Made by a program: the position numbers and the translations under genes
The notes under the pieces: model-generated
The model's database searches: none
What the model saw: only the letters and a program-made list of their open reading frames with translations
Told to the model about the DNA's origin: nothing
Shown here: positions 1 through 12,175 of the stretch, in pieces
Layout of the letters: every line of letters begins with the position of its first letter
Position numbering within the stretch: position 1 is the stretch's first letter
NCBI RefSeq assembly: GCF_002764115.1
Contig: NZ_CP017940.1
Location: 1,710,501-1,774,500 of the forward strand
Direction of reading: 5' to 3'
Length of the DNA: 64,000 nucleotides
Source of the DNA: Phyllobacterium zundukense
GTDB lineage: Bacteria > Pseudomonadota > Alphaproteobacteria > Rhizobiales > Rhizobiaceae

Positions 1-572
1 GTTCGTGACTCGCCCTTGTAGGTAGCGATAGCCTTGAGCAGCGTATCTGGCACTTTGATGCCATCGGCCACTGCTTCAACGATTTGTTGGCGGCGTGCTA
101 CCTGCGCACGATTGTCGAGATAGCTCTGCGGGGTCATGCCGGCGTTACGCAGGACAGCATCAAACTGTGCAGGATTGAATCGACCGTCGGCTCCTTGAAA
201 GGCTGGATCTTCTGCCGCGAGTTGCGCGAGGCGGTCTTTTGAGAGCCCGAGAGACATGGTGCGTGCCTGTTCGTCAAGAACGACGCCCGCAACCAATTGC
301 GCCTGCACCTGATGACCAATTCCAATGGCATCCGCCTGCTCGCGTGTCAGCCGCTGTCCGAAACGCTGCGAAAGGGCGGTGAGCTGACGATCATAGGCCA
401 GGCGATAGTCTACCGGTGAAACTTCGGAATGGCCGGCGCGTATGGCGGCATTACCGCCAATGGCGCCAAGTATGGTATTGGAGACACCCCATCCTGCAAA
501 GCTGATCACGAGAAGGCCCATGAGCACCTTGACCACCCAGGTCTGTGCAACGTTGCGGAGAGAGTCGAGCAT
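1..572 (-). CDS. PpiD/SurA-type peptidylprolyl isomerase, N-terminal part (runs off window)
   Basis: Partial gene: about 190 N-terminal residues are visible and the rest lies before base 1. The product starts MLDSLRNVAQTWVVKVLMGL, with one membrane-spanning segment at about residues 12-33, followed by a helical SurA_N-type region with motifs such as GRFNPAQFDAVLRNAGMTP. This is the layout of PpiD, an inner-membrane-anchored periplasmic folding factor that helps proteins emerging from the Sec translocon. The parvulin domain would lie outside the window. It is divergent from tpiA, and secG lies just beyond, so the neighbourhood fits secretion. The start is the only ATG placed just before the membrane segment. 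Family is fairly sure; the exact name is not. Confidence 0.85.
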   Translation of the reverse strand, partial: MLDSLRNVAQTWVVKVLMGLLVISFAGWGVSNTILGAIGGNAAIRAGHSEVSPVDYRLAYDRQLTALSQRFGQRLTREQADAIGIGHQVQAQLVAGVVLDEQARTMSLGLSKDRLAQLAAEDPAFQGADGRFNPAQFDAVLRNAGMTPQSYLDNRAQVARRQQIVEAVADGIKVPDTLLKAIATYKGESR

Positions 573-725
573 GAAAAGTCACCGTATCAGTCAAGAGGCT
601 TAATTGAATCTAAGGGGGAATAGCGTGATGCAAGGCTTGTGTCGATTGCTTTATCAAGTGAATTTGGTAGTCAGGCAATCAAAGACTTCAGAAATTCGCC
701 AAAACCATCGTTTAAGGAAGACCCA

Positions 726-1490
726 ATGACCCCTGATGTCCGTCCGCTCGTTGCTGGTAACTGGAAAATGAATGGTACGGGGGAGTCGCTTGATGAATTG
801 CGCATAATCGTCAACCGGCCAAATTCTGCCATTGGCGAGAAAATCGACGCTTTGATCTGCGTCCCCGCAACGCTTGTTTTCAGAGCAGCGCAGTCCGTCG
901 AGGGCGAAGCCTTGAGCATCGGCGGCCAGGATTGCCATTTCAAGAAGTCTGGTGCGCACACCGGCGACATCTCCGCGGATATGCTGAGAGACGCTGGCGC
1001 GTCCCACGTCATTGTCGGTCATTCCGAGCGCAGGACAGATCATGGCGAGACCGATGCGGTGGTCAATGCCAAAGCCGCGGCTGGCTGGGACGCGGGTCTC
1101 GTCGCAATTATCTGCATTGGCGAGACGGAGGCACAGCGCAAGGCCGGTTCGACACTCGATGTCATCGCTACGCAGCTTGCCGGTTCAATTCCCGGCAACG
1201 CCAATGCGGGCAATACGATTATTGCATACGAACCCGTGTGGGCGATCGGGACAGGTCTGACGCCGACTGCTGACGATGTACAACAGGTTCATGCCTTCAT
1301 CCGCGCAACGCTCGCCAAACGTTTTGGTACTGACGGCGCGAAAATGCGGATACTTTATGGCGGCTCAGTCAAACCTTCCAATGCCATCGAACTCCTGGGT
1401 GTAGAGAATGTGGATGGTGCACTGGTCGGCGGGGCGAGCTTGAAAGCAGCCGACTTCCTCGCCATCTGTGAAGCATACCATTCCCTCTGA
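726..1490 (+). CDS. tpiA: Triosephosphate isomerase
   Basis: Interconverts dihydroxyacetone phosphate and glyceraldehyde 3-phosphate in cytosolic glycolysis and gluconeogenesis. The 254-residue product has the usual TIM-barrel length. Substrate residues Asn12 and Lys14 lie in AGNWKMNG, the electrophile His99 in IVGHSERR and the catalytic base Glu169 in [11 protein letters not shown]; the phosphate-gripping GGSVKP is near the C terminus. I chose the ATG at 726, preceded by a GGAAG ribosome site, over a GTG at 639 that would add 29 residues unlike the family. It is divergent from the ppiD-like gene and is followed by secG, the usual rhizobial arrangement. Confidence 0.97.
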   Translation: MTPDVRPLVAGNWKMNGTGESLDELRIIVNRPNSAIGEKIDALICVPATLVFRAAQSVEGEALSIGGQDCHFKKSGAHTGDISADMLRDAGASHVIVGHSERRTDHGETDAVVNAKAAAGWDAGLVAIICIGETEAQRKAGSTLDVIATQLAGSIPGNANAGNTIIAYEPVWAIGTGLTPTADDVQQVHAFIRATLAKRFGTDGAKMRILYGGSVKPSNAIELLGVENVDGALVGGASLKAADFLAICEAYHSL

Positions 1491-1602
1491 CTGGTGATCT
1501 GATCGTAAACAGCACAAGAAAACTGTGGCCTGACGGGCTTGGTTTATTGACCGATACGGTGTAAAGAGCCGCGTCCGACACCTAGAAAGCAGAAAATACC
1601 CC

Positions 1603-2094
1603 ATGCAAACCGTCGTTATCGTCATTCATCTTCTGATTGTACTTGCCCTCGTTGGCGTCGTGCTGATGCAGCGCTCTGAGGGCGGCGGTCTTGGAATCGG
1701 TGGAGGTTCTGGCTTTATGACTGCGCGCGGTGCTGCAAATGTCTTGACACGGGCCACGGCAATTCTGGCGGCCGGCTTTTTTGTTACATCCTTGGCCCTC
1801 GGCATCATGTCGCGCTACAGCGAAAGCCCAACCGATATTCTTAACCGGATTCCAACAACGACCGGCAATCAGCCCGCTGGCCAGCAGCCACCAACAAGCG
1901 GCGGCATTCTCAATCAGCTTGGTGGACCGTCGTCGAATAACGCGACTCCGCCGTCGTCTGATGCGCCTGCTGCACCGGCTTCTGGCTCGGCCGCACCTGG
2001 AACAACAGCGCCTGCTGCGCCCGAATCAACCTTGCCTGCGCCAACAGCTCCAGTGACCCCTGCGCCGGCAAATCCGGTTCCGAATTCACAATAG
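1603..2094 (+). CDS. secG: Preprotein translocase subunit SecG
   Basis: Accessory subunit of the SecYEG channel in the inner membrane. The first ~75 residues are the conserved part: a first membrane helix (about 3-21), a cytoplasmic loop with the SecG signature (LMQRSEGGGLGIGGG, then FMTARGAANVLTR) and a second helix (about 50-68). The remaining ~90 residues are low-complexity Pro/Ala/Ser/Thr with repeated PAAP-type runs, so the protein is 163 residues against about 110 in E. coli. Such tails are common in alphaproteobacterial SecG but poorly understood. The gene lies 112 bases after tpiA. Confidence 0.95.
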   Translation: MQTVVIVIHLLIVLALVGVVLMQRSEGGGLGIGGGSGFMTARGAANVLTRATAILAAGFFVTSLALGIMSRYSESPTDILNRIPTTTGNQPAGQQPPTSGGILNQLGGPSSNNATPPSSDAPAAPASGSAAPGTTAPAAPESTLPAPTAPVTPAPANPVPNSQ

Positions 2095-2285
2095 TTCTGT
2101 TTGCTATTATGCTGTCTATGCGGGGCGCAACGAATGTGTTGCGTATCCGCAACCCTTGAGGGGGAAGACGTATTCAGATCTGTTCTTCACAGCGATTTGC
2201 ATTGAGAAGAATCCGGTCTTCGGATATCGCGATATCAGGTTGGCCTCGGGGGCCTGGCAAACGCCGCGAGGGCGTTGTGCAATCT

Positions 2286-2981
2286 ATGCGGGAATTTGAA
2301 ACTATGCTGTCACGTCGCTCTCTGCTTGTTGGAATGTCAGTCCTGGCGCTATCCGGCCCGGCATCGGCAGAACCGATCCTCAAGAAAATCATGAATCCAT
2401 TTGGCGGCAACGCCTCTGAGGCGGCCGCAAATCCAGACGCAGCAGTCAAGCCGATCGAAGTTGCCGAGGTGCGCAAGCCTGCGAACCAGGGCAAGGCCAA
2501 GACGAAGTACGGTATCGATCCGAAATACATGCCCCAGGACGTTGCTTTCTCCGGCTACAAGCCAGGGACGATCGTGATCGATCCAAAGGCAAAATTCCTC
2601 TATTTGGTTGAGTCGGCTTTCAGTGCCCGCCGCTATGGCATTGCAGTCGGCAAGGAAGGCCTGGAGTTCAAGGGAACCGCGAAAATCCAGACCAAGCGCG
2701 AATGGCCACGCTGGATTCCTACCAAGGAAATGATCGAGCGTGAGCCGGCCCACTATGCCAAATATGAGCACGGCATGGACGGCGGCCCCGGCAATCCCCT
2801 CGGTGCACGTGCCCTTTATCTGTCGCAAGGAAACAAGGATACGTATGTGCGTATTCACGGCACGATCCAGCCATGGACCATCGGAAGTTCCGCATCGAAT
2901 GGCTGCTTTCGAATGGTCAATGATCATGTGATTGACCTGTATAATCGTGTTAGCGTTGGCACGGAAGTAGTTGTTCTGTAA
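2286..2981 (+). CDS. L,D-transpeptidase (YkuD domain), exported
   Basis: Periplasmic peptidoglycan cross-linking or anchoring enzyme. From the chosen start the protein is 231 residues: a signal peptide (basic SRRSLL, hydrophobic core, cleavage near PASAEP), a linker rich in Ala/Pro/Lys, then a YkuD domain from about residue 90. The catalytic pocket is visible as His191 in RIHGT and Cys207 in SNGCFRM, the HxGT...S-x-G-C-(I/F)-R-M signature. ATG at 2304 is an equally possible start that begins directly at the signal peptide. An upstream TTG at 2202 would put unrelated residues before the signal. A strong terminator follows, so it is probably monocistronic. Confidence 0.9.
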   Translation: MREFETMLSRRSLLVGMSVLALSGPASAEPILKKIMNPFGGNASEAAANPDAAVKPIEVAEVRKPANQGKAKTKYGIDPKYMPQDVAFSGYKPGTIVIDPKAKFLYLVESAFSARRYGIAVGKEGLEFKGTAKIQTKREWPRWIPTKEMIEREPAHYAKYEHGMDGGPGNPLGARALYLSQGNKDTYVRIHGTIQPWTIGSSASNGCFRMVNDHVIDLYNRVSVGTEVVVL

Positions 2982-3002
2982 GAACAATCGTTGAATATAT
3001 TT

Positions 3003-3036
3003 AAACGGCCAGACCTCGTGTCTGGCCGTTTCGTTT
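3003..3036 (+). terminator. Rho-independent terminator after the L,D-transpeptidase gene
   Basis: A perfect 12-bp stem, AAACGGCCAGAC (3003-3014) pairing with GTCTGGCCGTTT (3020-3031), closes a 5-base loop and is followed by a short T-rich run. It separates the transpeptidase gene from pyrG. Confidence 0.85.
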
Positions 3037-3114
3037 GAATTGAAAAATATTTGGGACGGGAAAAACGGCTTATCTGCCGATTTTTTTGTGGCCAAATCAC
3101 TTGCAAAGGACTAA

Positions 3115-4755
<1,641 letters not shown>

Positions 4756-4772
4756 CCGCTCATAGTGAGTTC

Positions 4773-4803
4773 AAAAGGCCCGGCAGATTGCCGGGCCTTT
4801 TGC
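4773..4803. terminator. Bidirectional terminator between pyrG and the GH65-like gene
   Basis: Perfect 12-bp stem AAAAGGCCCGGC (4773-4784) with GCCGGGCCTTTT (4790-4801) around a 5-base loop. It has a T run on both strands, so it can end both the plus-strand pyrG transcript and the convergent minus-strand lipoprotein transcript. Confidence 0.88.
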
Positions 4804-6458
4804 TATAATCATCTTCGCCCTGCCTATTGCAGCCGCATGAGGCTGCTCGGCTGGGGCGCAGGGCAGGGCAAAGTGGTTTTGGTGCCATCCGCATTGAACT
4901 GAACAGGCTTGCGTGTCGGAATTTTCAGGGGTGCCTCTTGCGTCACTGTCACCAGCTCATCAGGGTTGTCGCCAGTCTGCACCGGCGCGGCATCTCCCTT
5001 GGTTAATGTAACCCAAGTGTCTGTCGCACCGATGTCGACATTGAACTCACGGCCCTGCCATTTCAAACCCTTGAAGAAAACGCGCGTCGCAGGTTGTCCC
5101 TCGATTGCCGTGGGCAGGATCGGCTTCACCACGATGCGATCGTCGCGGAAGCGATAACCGGTCATGCCCATGCCCACGCCTTGCAAAAAGCCGCCGGCGC
5201 CGGTGACAAAAATATTGGTGGGCCCCTGTTGCCCGGCAGACCTGTCGAGCACCCGGGTTTCATTGAATTGGTGATAAGGCCCCATTGCGACATCGTAGGA
5301 TCTTCCAAGAAACCTGTCGAAATCACAGCTCCCAAGTTCAGCAGTGACAACCGCGTAGACGGCATCGGTCATGGATGGCCCGTCAGGGTCTGTTATCGAT
5401 GCATAATACTGCAGATCATTGCCCGCCAGGGTATCTGTCATCGGATATTCCATTGGGTATTTCAAAAGCACGACATCCGCCTGTTTGATGCGGTTATTCT
5501 CATTGAATCTACTAAAGGTACTGTACTCGAGGTGAATACCGTCCCTTTCAATGGGTTTCACAAAATTGTCGCGGACGGTTGTCCATAGGGGGGGAATGGT
5601 TTCGTTCAACATTTTGCCTGCTTCGATGGCCAAATCCAATGCTTTGATTGCCGAGCCGTTGGTAAAGGCTTCGGTATTCACGTTCTCTACATATTCGTCC
5701 GGTGCGGTCACCTGCTCCAAATCGTAACCTCCGGCGGTTAGCGTCACGCGTGTCGTGTAGAAATCTGCAATGCCGGAGAGAATAGGCCACGCCTGGTTTT
5801 GCAGGAAAGCCCGGTCGCCCGTTGCCGCATAATATTGATGCTGGGCGAGGGCGATGTCCGCTTGCAGGTGCAGCTGACGCCGGCCTCTAACGCCGTCGCC
5901 CGCCTCACTGCCCATTGCGCCGGTACCCGAAACCCAAGGAAAATAAGCACCGCGAAGGGGACGGATGCCTCGATCCTGGTTGAAACGTGTGTCAGTAACG
6001 TTCACACGCGCTTCCGGGAGATTGTCGAAACGATAATCGATAATGGATTTTGCCAACTGCGGATGGGTCAGAAGCAGATAGGGCATCATCCATGTCTCGG
6101 CGTCACAGAATATCATGCCGCCATAGCCCACGCCGGCAAGGCCACCGGGCGGAATACTGGCGCGTGCGCCGGGATAGGTGCTTGACAACAGTTCGTATTG
6201 TGCGGAATTGATGATGCTCTGCAACCGCGCATTTTCCACCGTGATGCTGCTCGAGGCCCAAATCGCTTCCCAAGCGTCTATGTGTTCCTTCAAGAGTTTG
6301 TCATATCCCGCAGTTTTGGCCGCCGTTGCGATATTGTTGGCCGAATCATTGACCGTTCTGTCGCTGTCGGGAACTGATTGAGGGACATTCCGGCCCAATT
6401 GCACGATGTGGTCACTATCTACCGAAGTGGAAATGCCCACATATTTCGTGAATGTATA

Positions 6459-6552
6459 GGGTCGTACCCTGGCTCGGCATGAAATTCCAGAAGAGCCCGC
6501 TTACGTTGGAGTCGTTCCAGGCATTGGTAGCGCCGGCAGCAGGCGGATCTCC
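6459..6552 (-). other. Zone of two compensating frameshifts in the GH65-like gene
   Basis: Both flanks read in one frame, but that frame gives an unlikely peptide and a stop across this stretch. The alternative frame gives GDPPAAGATNAWNDSNVSG and then FWNFMPSQGTT, which joins naturally to YTFTKYVG downstream. A base appears to be missing near 6547-6552, where GGAG would restore the frame. A base appears to be extra in the G run at 6459-6461 (plus strand). Confidence 0.65.
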
Positions 6553-7415
6553 ATTTTGAATGCGGTGGTTGCCTTGAACCTGGTATTATCAGCCGTGATG
6601 GAAGCTTGTGCGCCCAGGCCGCTGGCATCTTCCCATTTCTGACTCTCGATTCTGCTCGCAAGGCGAATACCATTCAAATCAAGAAAAGAGCGGACACTTA
6701 TGTTTCCTGTCCAGTTCAATGGGGTAATATCCAGCCGGATCACACCCAGATGCTGCTTTGTTCTGTGCGCAAAAGCGGTCCATGTGAGGCGCACTTTCTT
6801 TCGGACTTTGTCGCCATTGTCGTTTGGCGATGTCCAGACTAGCGAGGTGGTGACCAGACCCTTGCGCACATCGACGGTTTGCTTGTAGTCCGAGACCTTG
6901 CTTCTATCCAGAAATCGAGGATCAAAGAATGCGCCGTCATTGTCGTCCCGGATGGTCAGGCTTGTCCAGGTCGGCAGGGTGGCCATGTGGACATTGTCCC
7001 TGGCATAGAATCCCTCCACCATGCTGGACGTAAACCGCGCATTCCTTGATGCATCGGGATACCAGGGCCACATTCCGATATTATCCGGATCGCTTGACCC
7101 CAGCCAGTAGCCTTGGCCTGCGGCGGGGATGCGCATGCCGATGTAGCCATTGGAAACGAATGGCTGGTGGGTAAACGTCTCGTTGAAATCCCGATTGACG
7201 ATAACCCAGCTATCGAGGTTGTCCTTTGGCGGCGCGGGAGCTTTTGCAGGGTCAATCGACGGCTGAAGTTCCGCAATGCGCTGCAGGGCCAGCTTGTTAT
7301 CTTCCCGCAGCTTATTGATGATCCTGCCCAGTTGCGTGATAGCGTTCTGGATATCCGTTTCCGTTTGCGGGTCCGGTTTGTCAGATAGCAGCGCATTGAG
7401 GGCCGTCAATGCGTT

Positions 7416-7820
7416 TTTGAGGTCATCTCCCATCTTCTTGAGTTTTGCATCGAGGTCCGCGACGGTCGGATCCTTCGGCAGGTCTTTGGTCAAAGCGCTG
7501 AGGCGATCAATGTCCGCAATGAGGTCACTAACTTTTTTGTCCTTGGGCAAACCCTTCAAGCTTTCCTGTAGTGCCGAGATTGTCTCATCCAGCGTCGAGC
7601 TTTCCGCTAGGCCTTCTATAAGAGCCGCGAGTTTCTTAACCCCGTCAGTAAGGTCTTTTACACTTGAGCCTCCCGGCAAATCATTCAATTGCTGTTGAAG
7701 GCCGGCCAGCTCTTTCAGGAGATCACCGACAGTCTTGTTTTGATCAAGGCCCTTTAGCCGGTCTTTGAGCTCCGTGTTCGCGGCGACTATATCGCTGACC
7801 TTGGTGTTCGCGGGCAGGCC
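7416..7820 (-). repeat. Six tandem ~23-residue protein repeats in the lipoprotein stalk
   Basis: Residues 82-216 fall into units of 23, 23, 23, 20, 23 and 23 residues with the pattern (G/D)LPxxxxVxDLxxxxxxLxxLxx. Unit starts are Gly82, Gly105, Asp128, Gly151, Gly171 and Asp194, each opening with GLP, GLD, DLP, GLA, GLP or DLP. The repeats are amphipathic and probably form a helical spacer between the lipid anchor and the catalytic domain. The DNA has diverged between units, so this is an old protein-level repeat rather than a recent duplication. Confidence 0.75.
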
Positions 7821-8063
7821 ATCCAGCAGCGCCTTCAATCCCGTGATCGTATCCTGTTGGACTTGCAATTCTTTGGTGCTTGTATCGCGCAAATTGTTAA
7901 GTTCGCCGGTCAATCGCGCAATTGTTGCTGCGTCGGACGTTGCTTGTTGCGTGAACGTTGAACCTGGTGTTTGCTCGGTTTTGCTGTCAGACCCGGACCC
8001 ATTACAACCGGCGAGCACGGCGCAACCGATCAAACCCACAACGAATGTGGTCCTGAAAATCAT

Positions 8064-8400
8064 GTATTCCTCCCAAAATTCATAAAGTAATATTTTTGAT
8101 TGTCGCCATGCAGTCGAAATCAGAATGTGACGTCCGAGATAACCTCAATTCGAAGCGATTATACTAAAGTATATATAGTAGCTATTAGTGGTAATTCAAA
8201 CGATTAGTATGTAGTATTGTGGTGGTTGGCAAGACGCGCGTTGAGATATCGAATTATACCTTGGTCTAACATCGCGCCGGTTCTTATTACTGCGATTATG
8301 ACATTGCCTGCAAAAGGCTACCAGAAGGGCGCGCGTGCGGAGCTGGAATTCGATTTGGGCCTTGCCATTTTGCTTTGCATCAGCCAAATCCTTTTCCATC
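8064..8400. other. AT-rich divergent intergenic region
   Basis: 337 bases without a gene between the divergent GH65-like lipoprotein gene and the VOC gene. Bases 8155-8215 are distinctly AT-rich and contain a short inverted repeat, TATAC-TAAA-GTATA (8160-8173). It presumably holds promoters for both sides, but no specific consensus was convincing. Confidence 0.4.
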
Positions 8401-9294
8401 ATGAGCAACGCCCCGCGTACGCCTCGTCCCGTCGATCATCTGGTTCTGCCGACAGCAGACCTTGATGTTGCACGAGCGCGACTGGAACAGCTGGGCTTTG
8501 TCGTTGCTCCGCTCGGGAAACATCCTTTCGGCACGGAGAACGTCTGCGTCTTCTTCGGCGACGACAGTTTTCTTGAATTACTGGCGGTTGGCCAACGGGA
8601 AACCTGCGAGGCTGAAGCCAGAAATGGCAATGTCTTTGTTGCGCGGGATCAGGCCTACCGGTTTCGCAACGGCAATGAAGGTTTTTCCGCGCTTGTCATG
8701 GGCACACAGGATGCCGGGGCAGATCACGATGCTTTCGTGCAAGCCGGCATATCCGCAGGCAGTAAGCTAAGTTTCTCGAGGCCTTTCAGAACGCCCGATG
8801 GCAGGGAAGATGTTGCCGGATTCCGCCTGGCTTTTGCTGCCGATCTGCGCGCGCCCGATGCCTTCTTCTTCACCTGTGAGCGGGTCAACACGCCGAAGGT
8901 TGATCGCACGGCACTCCAGATCCATGAAAACACCGCTGTTGCCCTGCGCGAGGTCGTTCTGTCCGAAGTCAATCCAACGGACTTCCAATACCCGTTGCAG
9001 GAAGTCATCAACCAGCGCGACGTCAATGCACATTCGTTCGGCATGGATTTGCGCAGCGCCAATGCCAATGTGACGGTGTTGACACCTCAGGGCTTGCGCT
9101 CATTCTTTGGTGTCGAAGCGTCGGAAACCGAACGCGGTTTGCGCTTGCAGGCTTTTGTGCTTGCCGTTCGTGATCTCGTTGCAGTTGAATCTCTGCTCTC
9201 CAAGAACAATATTCCCTTCGACAAGCGTGGCTCCCGCCTGATTGTGCACAAGGCACCAGGGCAGGGCGCTGCCATCGCATTTGAGGCCTCCTGA
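8401..9294 (+). CDS. VOC-superfamily (glyoxalase-like) protein
   Basis: A 297-residue protein starting [26 protein letters not shown], the typical first beta-alpha element of vicinal-oxygen-chelate/Glyoxalase_3-type proteins, with two related halves. The reaction is unknown; members include isomerases, dioxygenases and resistance proteins. ATG at 8401 was chosen because the upstream extension (from 8335) is unlike the family. Its stop overlaps the kdsA start as TGATG, so the two are translationally coupled, although no direct link to KDO synthesis is established. Confidence 0.85.
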   Translation: MSNAPRTPRPVDHLVLPTADLDVARARLEQLGFVVAPLGKHPFGTENVCVFFGDDSFLELLAVGQRETCEAEARNGNVFVARDQAYRFRNGNEGFSALVMGTQDAGADHDAFVQAGISAGSKLSFSRPFRTPDGREDVAGFRLAFAADLRAPDAFFFTCERVNTPKVDRTALQIHENTAVALREVVLSEVNPTDFQYPLQEVINQRDVNAHSFGMDLRSANANVTVLTPQGLRSFFGVEASETERGLRLQAFVLAVRDLVAVESLLSKNNIPFDKRGSRLIVHKAPGQGAAIAFEAS

Positions 9295-10124
9295 TGTCCC
9301 TGAATTCCACCGTTTCTGCCGGAAATGTTGCTTTCTCCAACACTGGACAATTGTCGCTGATTGCCGGTCCCTGCCAGATGGAAAGCCGCCAGCATGCATT
9401 CGACATGGCAGGCGCGTTGAAGGAACTGACGGGGAAACTGGGGATTGGTCTCGTCTACAAGTCCAGCTTCGACAAGGCAAACCGCACTTCACTGACGGGC
9501 AAGCGTGGGTTTGGCCTGGAAAATTCACTGCCGGTTTTTGCCGATATTCGCAAGGAACTCGGCCTGCCAACACTGACCGATGTGCATACGGAAGAGCAAT
9601 GCGCCATCCTTGGCGAAGTGGTCGATGTGTTGCAGATTCCCGCCTTTCTGTGCCGTCAGACCGATCTCCTGATCGCGGCTGCGAAGACAGGCAAGATCGT
9701 CAACATCAAAAAAGGTCAGTTCCTCGCTCCCTGGGACATGAAGAATGTTGTGGCGAAAGTCACGGAAAGCGGCAATCCGAATGTCATGGTGACCGAACGT
9801 GGTGCCTCCTTCGGCTATAACACGCTCGTCTCAGATATGCGTTCGCTGCCGATCATGGCGAGTTTTGGTACGCCAGTGGTCTTCGATGCGACCCATTCTG
9901 TGCAGCAGCCGGGCGGGCAAGGTGGCTCTACCGGCGGTCAGCGCGAATTCGTGGAAACACTGGCGCGTGCCGCCGTCGCCGTTGGCGTTGCAGGTGTCTT
10001 CATCGAGACGCATCAGGATCCGGATAATGCACCATCCGACGGTCCGAATATGGTGCCGCTCGACCAGATGCCGCGTCTTCTTGAAAAGCTCCTTGAATTC
10101 GATCGGATTGCGAAAGCGGTTTAG
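9294..10124 (+). CDS. kdsA: 3-deoxy-8-phosphooctulonate (KDO-8-P) synthase
   Basis: Condenses phosphoenolpyruvate with arabinose 5-phosphate to KDO-8-phosphate for lipid A core assembly in the cytosol. The 276-residue TIM barrel shows [23 protein letters not shown], the conserved [10 protein letters not shown] and [11 protein letters not shown]. Cys27 in AGPCQMES is the position that is Asn in the metal-independent E. coli enzyme, so this is predicted to be a metal-dependent KDO-8-P synthase. It is coupled to the VOC gene upstream and followed by a terminator. Confidence 0.97.
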   Translation: MSLNSTVSAGNVAFSNTGQLSLIAGPCQMESRQHAFDMAGALKELTGKLGIGLVYKSSFDKANRTSLTGKRGFGLENSLPVFADIRKELGLPTLTDVHTEEQCAILGEVVDVLQIPAFLCRQTDLLIAAAKTGKIVNIKKGQFLAPWDMKNVVAKVTESGNPNVMVTERGASFGYNTLVSDMRSLPIMASFGTPVVFDATHSVQQPGGQGGSTGGQREFVETLARAAVAVGVAGVFIETHQDPDNAPSDGPNMVPLDQMPRLLEKLLEFDRIAKAV

Positions 10125-10140
10125 TCGCTGTTTTTCGAAG

Positions 10141-10166
10141 AAAGGCCATCACTGACGGCCTTTTTT
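10141..10166 (+). terminator. Rho-independent terminator after kdsA
   Basis: Stem AAAGGCC (10141-10147) with GGCCTTT (10157-10163), a 9-base loop and a run of six T. It ends the VOC-kdsA transcript before eno. Confidence 0.8.
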
Positions 10167-10260
10167 CTGTTTTGGTCCACAATTCTTCTTTGTGGGGATT
10201 TTCCTTGTCATCTTCATTCGCTATTCAGTGGCCAGCCCAACGCTGCACAATGCTAATTGA

Positions 10261-11553
<1,293 letters not shown>

Positions 11554-11576
11554 CACTGAGCGTTCGACGAGCATTG

Positions 11577-11604
11577 AAATGGCGGGGCTAGTACCCGCCA
11601 TTTT
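11577..11604 (+). terminator. Rho-independent terminator after eno
   Basis: Perfect 10-bp stem AAATGGCGGG (11577-11586) with CCCGCCATTT (11594-11603) around a 7-base loop, ending in a short T run. Confidence 0.8.
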
Positions 11605-11714
11605 GCTTGGTCAGGTAGCGGCGGTAATCCCCTGTTAAGCAAAACATAGTCTTATTGGCGGGTGACAAATCGGGCCATCGTGACCTGATTCCGCAACGTT
11701 CCGGGTCATCTGCA

Positions 11715-12047
11715 ATGTGGACCAAACAGAGACGAAAAACCAATCGTGGACGCGTGATCGTTCCGCTTCTGGCGGCGATGTTCTTTGCCTATTTCGGCTT
11801 TCACGCCTATCACGGCGAATACGGACTCTATTCGGCGATCAAATTGCAGGAACAGACCAAATTGCTTCAGGCGCAGCTTGATGCAGTCACGGCTTCGCGC
11901 ACAGAGCTTGAACGGCAGGTGCAACTTATGCATGATGGTACGATTGAGAGGGATATGCTAGACGAACAGGCCCGCAAGGCATTGAATGTTTCCCGCCCGG
12001 ACGAAGTCACAATAATGCGTGGCTCCGGCGATCTTGCTATTAACTGA
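11715..12047 (+). CDS. DivIC/FtsB-type septum formation initiator
   Basis: Small bitopic cell-division protein of 110 residues: a basic cytoplasmic N terminus (TKQRRKTNRGR), one membrane helix (about residues 13-32), then a periplasmic coiled coil (about 40-80) with heptad leucines (KLLQAQLDAVTASRTELERQVQLM), and the family ending around MLDEQARKALNVSRPDE. FtsB-like proteins join FtsL and FtsQ at the divisome. ATG at 11715 was chosen over 11655 because the extra 20 residues are not family-like. It lies between eno and pdhA, the usual place in alphaproteobacteria. Confidence 0.9.
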   Translation: MWTKQRRKTNRGRVIVPLLAAMFFAYFGFHAYHGEYGLYSAIKLQEQTKLLQAQLDAVTASRTELERQVQLMHDGTIERDMLDEQARKALNVSRPDEVTIMRGSGDLAIN

Positions 12048-12175
12048 ATTTCGGTTAATCGCCCTTTTCCTCTGTATTTTGAACATCTTATTTGCATAGC
12101 ACTTATTCGATTCTGCATATTGTAAGTTCTGTCCCTGCTGCTATTCTCATGCGACCAAATCACAGGGAGTGAGAT

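Larger units (their letters stand above)
4824..8063 (-). pseudogene. GH65-family glycoside hydrolase lipoprotein (acid trehalase-like) with internal frame disruption
   Basis: A single 1,080-codon reading frame interrupted by one TAA (6501-6503). The N terminus is a lipoprotein signal with lipobox LAGC (Cys20), followed by a long helical stalk with tandem repeats (residues 82-216). From about residue 284 it resembles the N-terminal domain of family 65 enzymes, which hydrolyse or phosphorolyse alpha-glucosides such as trehalose. The C-terminal half is the (alpha/alpha)6 catalytic domain, with the general-acid region APDEY (Glu at 5694-5696) followed by VENVNTEAFTN. Between about 6462 and 6547 the family-like sequence (NAWNDSNVSG, FWNFMPSQG) continues in another frame, so two compensating one-base changes best explain the stop. 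It is probably inactive unless the changes are sequencing errors. Substrate is unproven. Confidence 0.8.

Noticed and set aside
429..623. A 64-codon plus-strand frame antisense to the ppiD-like gene
   Set aside because: The opposite strand encodes a clear PpiD-type N terminus with a membrane segment; this is a shadow.
2223..2236. 14-base perfect palindrome GATATCGCGATATC upstream of the L,D-transpeptidase gene
   Set aside because: Short palindromes of this size occur by chance in 64 kb, and no known regulator site matches; not scored as a finding.
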